DNA of 24,046 nucleotides. It comes from Erythrobacter donghaensis. Lineage in GTDB: Bacteria; Pseudomonadota; Alphaproteobacteria; Sphingomonadales; Sphingomonadaceae. Positions 20,373-24,046 of the stretch are shown in pieces. The stretch covers positions 1 through 24,046 of the forward strand of contig NZ_LSJS01000188.1 in assembly GCF_001557325.1 (NCBI RefSeq). The letters run 5' to 3'. A model generated the notes under the pieces. The model saw nothing but the letters and a program-made list of their open reading frames with translations. It searched no databases and had not been told where the DNA came from. The translations under genes and the position numbers were made by a program. The stretch's first letter is position 1. Each line of letters opens with the position of its first letter.

Positions 20373-22445
20373 ATGACCGCAACCGAACCACTCAATGCGC
20401 TCGCCCATCCGATCTGGCATCCGGGCGAGGTGGCGGTGCAGCAGCGGCTCGGTGTGGCCGAGCGCATGGCCAAGGCTGCGCCGCGGATCATTTTCGATCA
20501 CATGCCCGATCAGCACCGGGACTTTTACACCTCGCTCCCCTTCATGATGATCGGCACGGTCGATCCGGCGGGCGATGTCTGGGCCTCGCTGGTGATGGGC
20601 AAGCCGGGCTTCATCCGCTCGCCCGATCCGCGCTCGCTCCTGATCGGCCACCGGCCCGATCAGAGTGACCCCGCGGCTACCGGCATCGCCGAAGGTGCCG
20701 CGATCGGCATGCTCGGCATCGAGCTGGCCAACCGGCGGCGCAACCGCATGAACGGGACCGTGCATGGCGTCAGCGCGGAAGGCTTTGCCGTCACCGTCGG
20801 CCATGCCTTCGGCAATTGCCCGCAATATATCCAGCTGCGGGACTTCGCCTTTGCGCGCGATCCGCAAGCACCTTTGACCATCGAGGCCGAGGAACTGCCC
20901 GCGCTCGATGACGCGGCGCGGGCGATGATCGCTGCGGCCGACACCTTCTTCGTCGCCTCTTACGTCGATCTCGATCATGAGCGGCAGGTCGACGTGTCGC
21001 ATCGCGGCGGCAAGCCCGGCTTCGTGCGGATCGGTGACGACGGGCGCTTCACTATCCCGGACTTCGCCGGGAATCTGCACTACAACACCTTTGGCAATTT
21101 CGTCGCAAATCCGCGCGCTGGGCTGATCTTCATCGATTTTGCCACCGGCGACGTGCTGCAGCTGACGGGCGAACCCGCACTCGAATTCGAGGGCCCGGAG
21201 ATCGAACATTTTCAGGGGGCAGAGCGCCAGTGGCATTTTACCCCGCGCCGGATCATCCGGCGCCGCGGCGCGCTGCCGCTGCGCTGGCAGGTCCAGTCGT
21301 CCGACTATGTCTCGCCCAACACCGCCATGACCGGATCGTGGGAAGACACCGCCGCGCGCATCGCTGCAAGCGAGCTGGCCGCGCGCTGGCGGCCCATGCG
21401 GATTGCGCGGATCGAGCAGGAAACGCCCGAGATCGCCTCCTTCACGCTCGAACCCGCGGATGGCGGCGCGATCGCGAACTACAAGGCTGGGCAACACCTG
21501 CCGGTGCGCGCCAGTATTGCGGGTGAGGCGGCACCGGTGGTGCGCACCTATACGCTGTCGAGCGCCCCATCGGACGGCACCTATCGCCTCAGCGTCAAGC
21601 GACAGGGATTGTTTTCCGGCCATCTCCACGGCCTCAGCGAAGGCAATGTGATTGAGGCGCGCGGGCCGGCGGGCGACTTCTTTATTGAAGGCCATGAGAA
21701 GCGCCCGGCGGTGCTGATTGCGGCCGGGGTCGGCATCACCCCGATGCTCGCCATGCTGCGCCAGATCGTGTTCGAGGGGCTGCGCACGCGCGGCACCCGG
21801 CCGACCTGGCTGGTCCACGCCGCGCGCAGCCGTGCCCTGCGGCCCTTCGATGGTGAGATCCGTTCGCTGGTCGAAAGGGCCAAGGGCGCGGTGCGTTTCG
21901 TCACCGTGCATGACGAACCCGATGCGGGCGAAATCGAGGGTGAGGACTTCACCTGGCAGGGCCGCTTTGCGGCGCCCGATCTCGCGCGGTTCCTGCCGTT
22001 TGGCGATTATGATTTCTACATGTGCGGCCCGCCCGGCTTCATGCAGGGGGTCTATGATGGGCTGCGCGATCTCAATGTTGCCGATAATCGCATCCATGCC
22101 GAGGCTTTCGGCCCGTCCTCGCTGACGCGACGTCCCGATCTGGGCGCGGACGCGCCCGAACCTGTCCCCGCAGCGACCGAGAGCGTGCCGGTGATCTTCG
22201 CCGCTTCGGCGAAGGAAGCGCGCTGGGAACCGGAGGGCGGCACCCTGCTCGAGCTCGCCGAGATGCGGGGCGTGAGTGCTCCCTTCAGCTGCCGCCGGGG
22301 CACCTGCGGCATGTGCGCGGCCAAGCTGCTCAAGGGCAAGGTTGCCTATTCCAACAAGCCCTCGGTCGCTGTGGCCGAAGGGGAAGTGCTGGTCTGCTCG
22401 GCGGTGCCCCACCGCGACAGCGGTCCGCTGGAGATCGATTTGTGA
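20373..22445 (+). CDS. PNPOx-like flavin domain fused to FAD/NAD(P) reductase and 2Fe-2S ferredoxin
   Basis: A 690-residue three-part redox enzyme. Residues about 40-310 are a pyridoxamine-phosphate-oxidase-like split barrel: FYTSLPFMMIGTVDPAGDVW near 51, then VDVSHRGGKPGFVRIG and FAGNLHYNTFGNFVANPRAG. Residues about 335-590 are a ferredoxin-NADP reductase-type module: FAD motif RTYTLS (391-396), NAD(P) motif GVGITP (452-457) and YMCGPPGFM (Cys551). Residues about 604-690 are a plant-type 2Fe-2S domain with C640, C645, C648 and C675. ATG 20373 has AGGAG upstream. Electrons presumably flow from NAD(P)H through FAD and iron-sulphur to a flavin-bound substrate, but direction and substrate are inferred. 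Its PNPOx half resembles the stand-alone protein at 23373. Confidence 0.9.
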   Translation: MTATEPLNALAHPIWHPGEVAVQQRLGVAERMAKAAPRIIFDHMPDQHRDFYTSLPFMMIGTVDPAGDVWASLVMGKPGFIRSPDPRSLLIGHRPDQSDPAATGIAEGAAIGMLGIELANRRRNRMNGTVHGVSAEGFAVTVGHAFGNCPQYIQLRDFAFARDPQAPLTIEAEELPALDDAARAMIAAADTFFVASYVDLDHERQVDVSHRGGKPGFVRIGDDGRFTIPDFAGNLHYNTFGNFVANPRAGLIFIDFATGDVLQLTGEPALEFEGPEIEHFQGAERQWHFTPRRIIRRRGALPLRWQVQSSDYVSPNTAMTGSWEDTAARIAASELAARWRPMRIARIEQETPEIASFTLEPADGGAIANYKAGQHLPVRASIAGEAAPVVRTYTLSSAPSDGTYRLSVKRQGLFSGHLHGLSEGNVIEARGPAGDFFIEGHEKRPAVLIAAGVGITPMLAMLRQIVFEGLRTRGTRPTWLVHAARSRALRPFDGEIRSLVERAKGAVRFVTVHDEPDAGEIEGEDFTWQGRFAAPDLARFLPFGDYDFYMCGPPGFMQGVYDGLRDLNVADNRIHAEAFGPSSLTRRPDLGADAPEPVPAATESVPVIFAASAKEARWEPEGGTLLELAEMRGVSAPFSCRRGTCGMCAAKLLKGKVAYSNKPSVAVAEGEVLVCSAVPHRDSGPLEIDL

Positions 22446-22714
22446 ACTGGACCCTGATCACCCTGCCTGCGCCCGAAGAATTGGTCTGGGGCTATGTCCC
22501 ACCCCCACGGGTGGATGGCGACAGCGGGCACCGTTGGCTCAGCCCGGCTCTTGCTGGACTTGTCCTAGCGGCGCTCCTCGGCCTGCGGTTGGCCGGGATC
22601 GATACCGAGAAGGTCGGGGAACGGCGCCTGCCGCTCGCAGGCCTGATCGAGCGGACCTGCGAAAGCCGCTGTTACGACCACCAGCCCCTGCCACCCGGCA
22701 GGGATCGTGCATGA
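22442..22714 (+). CDS. Small hypothetical ORF, GTG start overlapping upstream stop
   Basis: A 90-residue frame begins at GTG 22442, overlapping the TGA of the flavin fusion gene (GTGA). This suggests translational coupling. One hydrophobic helix (WLSPALAGLVLAALLGLRLA) is visible at about 35-54, otherwise proline- and charge-rich. No family is recognised. Codon use is GC-rich like the neighbours. It could instead be a non-coding gap of 300 bp before the DJ-1-like gene; the case for translation rests only on the overlap and the open frame. Confidence 0.35.
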   Translation: MNWTLITLPAPEELVWGYVPPPRVDGDSGHRWLSPALAGLVLAALLGLRLAGIDTEKVGERRLPLAGLIERTCESRCYDHQPLPPGRDRA

Positions 22715-22743
22715 AACCCAATTCCATCCAAGGACAGATACCC

Positions 22744-23376
22744 ATGACAAAAAGAGTGCTCCTGCTTCTGGCCGACGGTTTCGAACCGCTTGAGGCGGCT
22801 GGCTTTACCGATGTGTTCGGCTGGGCTGCGATCGACGGCGATGAGCCGGTCGAACTGGTTTCGGCGGGGCTCACCTCGCCGCTCAAGGCGACCTTCGGCT
22901 TTTCGGTCATCCCCAACGCACTGGTATCCGAGCTTGAACTGGACAGCTTTGATGCGCTGGCGATCCCCGGCGGCTTCGACGGTGCCGGGTTCTACAAGGA
23001 GGCGCTGTCCGAACCTTTCCTTGACGTGATCCGCCACTTCGAGGCGCGCAGCCGTCCGGTGGCCTCGGTGTGTGTGGCTTCGCTGGCGCTGGGCGCGGCG
23101 GGGGTGATCAAGGGGCGCAAAGCGACGACCTATCACCAGGTGGGCGGCAAGCGGAAGGCGCAGCTGGAAGCGCACGGCGTGCTGTTTGTCGATCAGGCGG
23201 TGGTCGAGGATGGCGGCATGATCACCTCGACCGGCCCCGGCACCGCGATCGAAGTGGCGCTGAAGCTGCTCGAAAACCTCACCAGCCCCGCCAATGCCGC
23301 GCATATCCGCCAGCTCATGCGTGTGCCCCGACCCGATCCGGCCTGGCTGACGACGCCGCAGGTGGCCGCAGCATGA
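22744..23376 (+). CDS. DJ-1/PfpI family protein
   Basis: A 210-residue protein of the DJ-1/PfpI superfamily, ThiJ-like group. LLLADGFEPLEAAGFTDVFG holds the usual glutamate (E14 or E17), FDALAIPGGFDGAGFYKEA precedes the nucleophile elbow, and SVCVASLALGAAG gives Cys110, without the usual following histidine. TTYHQVGGKRKAQLEAHGV and STGPGTAIEVALKLLENL are also typical. AAGGACAG precedes ATG 22744. It shares an ATGA overlap with the following PNPOx gene. Role may be deglycation, peroxide or aldehyde response, or isonitrile-hydratase-like chemistry; the sequence does not decide. It belongs to the LysR-adjacent operon. Confidence 0.88.
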   Translation: MTKRVLLLLADGFEPLEAAGFTDVFGWAAIDGDEPVELVSAGLTSPLKATFGFSVIPNALVSELELDSFDALAIPGGFDGAGFYKEALSEPFLDVIRHFEARSRPVASVCVASLALGAAGVIKGRKATTYHQVGGKRKAQLEAHGVLFVDQAVVEDGGMITSTGPGTAIEVALKLLENLTSPANAAHIRQLMRVPRPDPAWLTTPQVAAA

Positions 23377-23969
23377 GCGTGCGGCCAGTCGACATCGCCT
23401 TCACGTCTTCGGTCAAGGCGGCGCAGGAGCGCAAGGGATCGCGCACGATCTACGAGGACATGGAAATGGGCCAGATGATCGACTCCCAGCTCGCCAGCTT
23501 CATCGAAGGTGTACGCAGCTTCTATCTCGCCACCGCCAGCGCTGACGGACAGCCCTACATCCAGCATCGCGGCGGCCCGCCGGGGTTCTTGAAGGTGACG
23601 GGCAAAACGAGCCTTGCCTTTGCCGATTTCAAGGGCAACCGCCAGTTCATCACCACCGGCAATCTCGCCGAGAACCCCAAGGCCTATATCTTCCTGATGG
23701 ATTACTCCCAGCGCCAGCGGGTGAAGCTGTGGGGCCGGGCCGAGGTGATCGAAGGCGATGCCGCGCTGACCGCACAGTTGATGCCCCAAGGCTACCGCGC
23801 CCGGGCCGAACAGGTGATCCGCTTCGAGGTGACCGCGTGGGATATCAATTGCCCGCAGCACATCCCGCAGCTGTTCCCGGCCGATGCTGTGGCCACCGCT
23901 CTTGCCGAGCGCGATGCGCGAATTGCTGCCCTCGAAAGCGAATTTGCAGCATTCCGTAAGACGCAATGA
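23373..23969 (+). CDS. Pyridoxamine 5'-phosphate oxidase-like flavin protein
   Basis: A 198-residue FMN split-barrel protein. FIEGVRSFYLATASADGQPY, IQHRGGPPGFLKVTGKTSLA, FADFKGNRQFITTGNLAENP and IFLMDYSQRQRVKLWGRAEV are the usual PNPOx-like core. The C-terminal tail (ALAERDARIAALESEFAAF) is a short amphipathic helix suited to dimerisation. The start ATG (23373) overlaps the stop of the DJ-1-like gene by 4 bp, so translation is coupled. The resemblance of its core to residues about 190-260 of the fusion protein at 20373 suggests a common origin. Likely a cytosolic FMN- or F420-type reductase/sensor; the cofactor is not settled. Confidence 0.9.
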   Translation: MSVRPVDIAFTSSVKAAQERKGSRTIYEDMEMGQMIDSQLASFIEGVRSFYLATASADGQPYIQHRGGPPGFLKVTGKTSLAFADFKGNRQFITTGNLAENPKAYIFLMDYSQRQRVKLWGRAEVIEGDAALTAQLMPQGYRARAEQVIRFEVTAWDINCPQHIPQLFPADAVATALAERDARIAALESEFAAFRKTQ

Positions 23970-24046
23970 TCTCTTGCGGGTTATCTGCGTTCAGTCGACG
24001 AATGCGATGAGCTAGATGCAATCAGGATACGGGATCGATGCCCGAT

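Noticed and set aside
20211..22412. Long open frame on the minus strand opposite the flavin fusion gene
   Set aside because: It has no recognisable domain and only mirrors the GC-rich plus-strand gene, which has complete FAD, NAD(P) and 2Fe-2S motifs.
1..24046. CRISPR arrays, insertion sequences, rRNA and tRNA genes
   Set aside because: No regularly spaced repeats, transposase motifs or tRNA-like folds were seen on reading through both strands.

Overview
The window is GC-rich, densely packed bacterial DNA. Protein style (Tat-exported S41 proteases, a multi-helix membrane AraC regulator, MarR- and XRE-controlled hydrolases, PNPOx/ferredoxin-reductase fusion) suggests an alphaproteobacterium, most likely Sphingomonadales. 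That placement is inference from protein character, not from a marker gene. No rRNA, tRNA, IS element, phage gene or CRISPR array was found.

Region 1 (about 1-2050): a minus-strand operon of a putative lipoprotein, a two-helix membrane protein and an ECF sigma factor whose frame closes before region 4. A plus-strand GFA/CENP-V-fold zinc protein follows.

Region 2 (about 2100-15500) is the unusual part. It holds two intact exported SxxK serine hydrolases (beta-lactamase fold), three exported S41-type proteases, at least two broken serine-hydrolase remnants (10707-10875 and about 15142-15420), and five one-component regulators (XRE, two paralogous MarR, membrane AraC; a sixth candidate is only a remnant). 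It also has an ABC exporter whose ATPase is fused behind a complete DUF418 (YeiB-type) membrane domain. Two operator families can be read directly. A 17-bp inverted repeat TTTAAS-N5-STTAAA lies once before serine hydrolase 1 and twice in the divergent promoter between the DUF2975/XRE pair and the DUF418-ABC operon. A TAACAG-N2-CTGTTA repeat lies at marR1 and at serine hydrolase 2. This suggests an XRE-controlled envelope module (hydrolase, DUF2975, DUF418-ATPase, permease) next to MarR- and AraC-controlled hydrolase modules that have duplicated and decayed.

Region 3 (about 15420-16080) is a relatively AT-rich stretch with no intact gene and a possible AraC fragment. It separates the hydrolase island from the next part.

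Region 4 (16090-23969) is a redox/electrophile-stress neighbourhood: a DJ-1/PfpI-class protein, a short AraC regulator, an AhpD-like protein, an outer-membrane beta-barrel protein, and a LysR regulator. The LysR gene is divergent from a GST-led operon: GST, a 690-aa PNPOx-FAD reductase-2Fe-2S fusion, a small GTG ORF, a second DJ-1/PfpI protein, and a stand-alone PNPOx protein. Several junctions overlap by 4 bp, which implies translational coupling.
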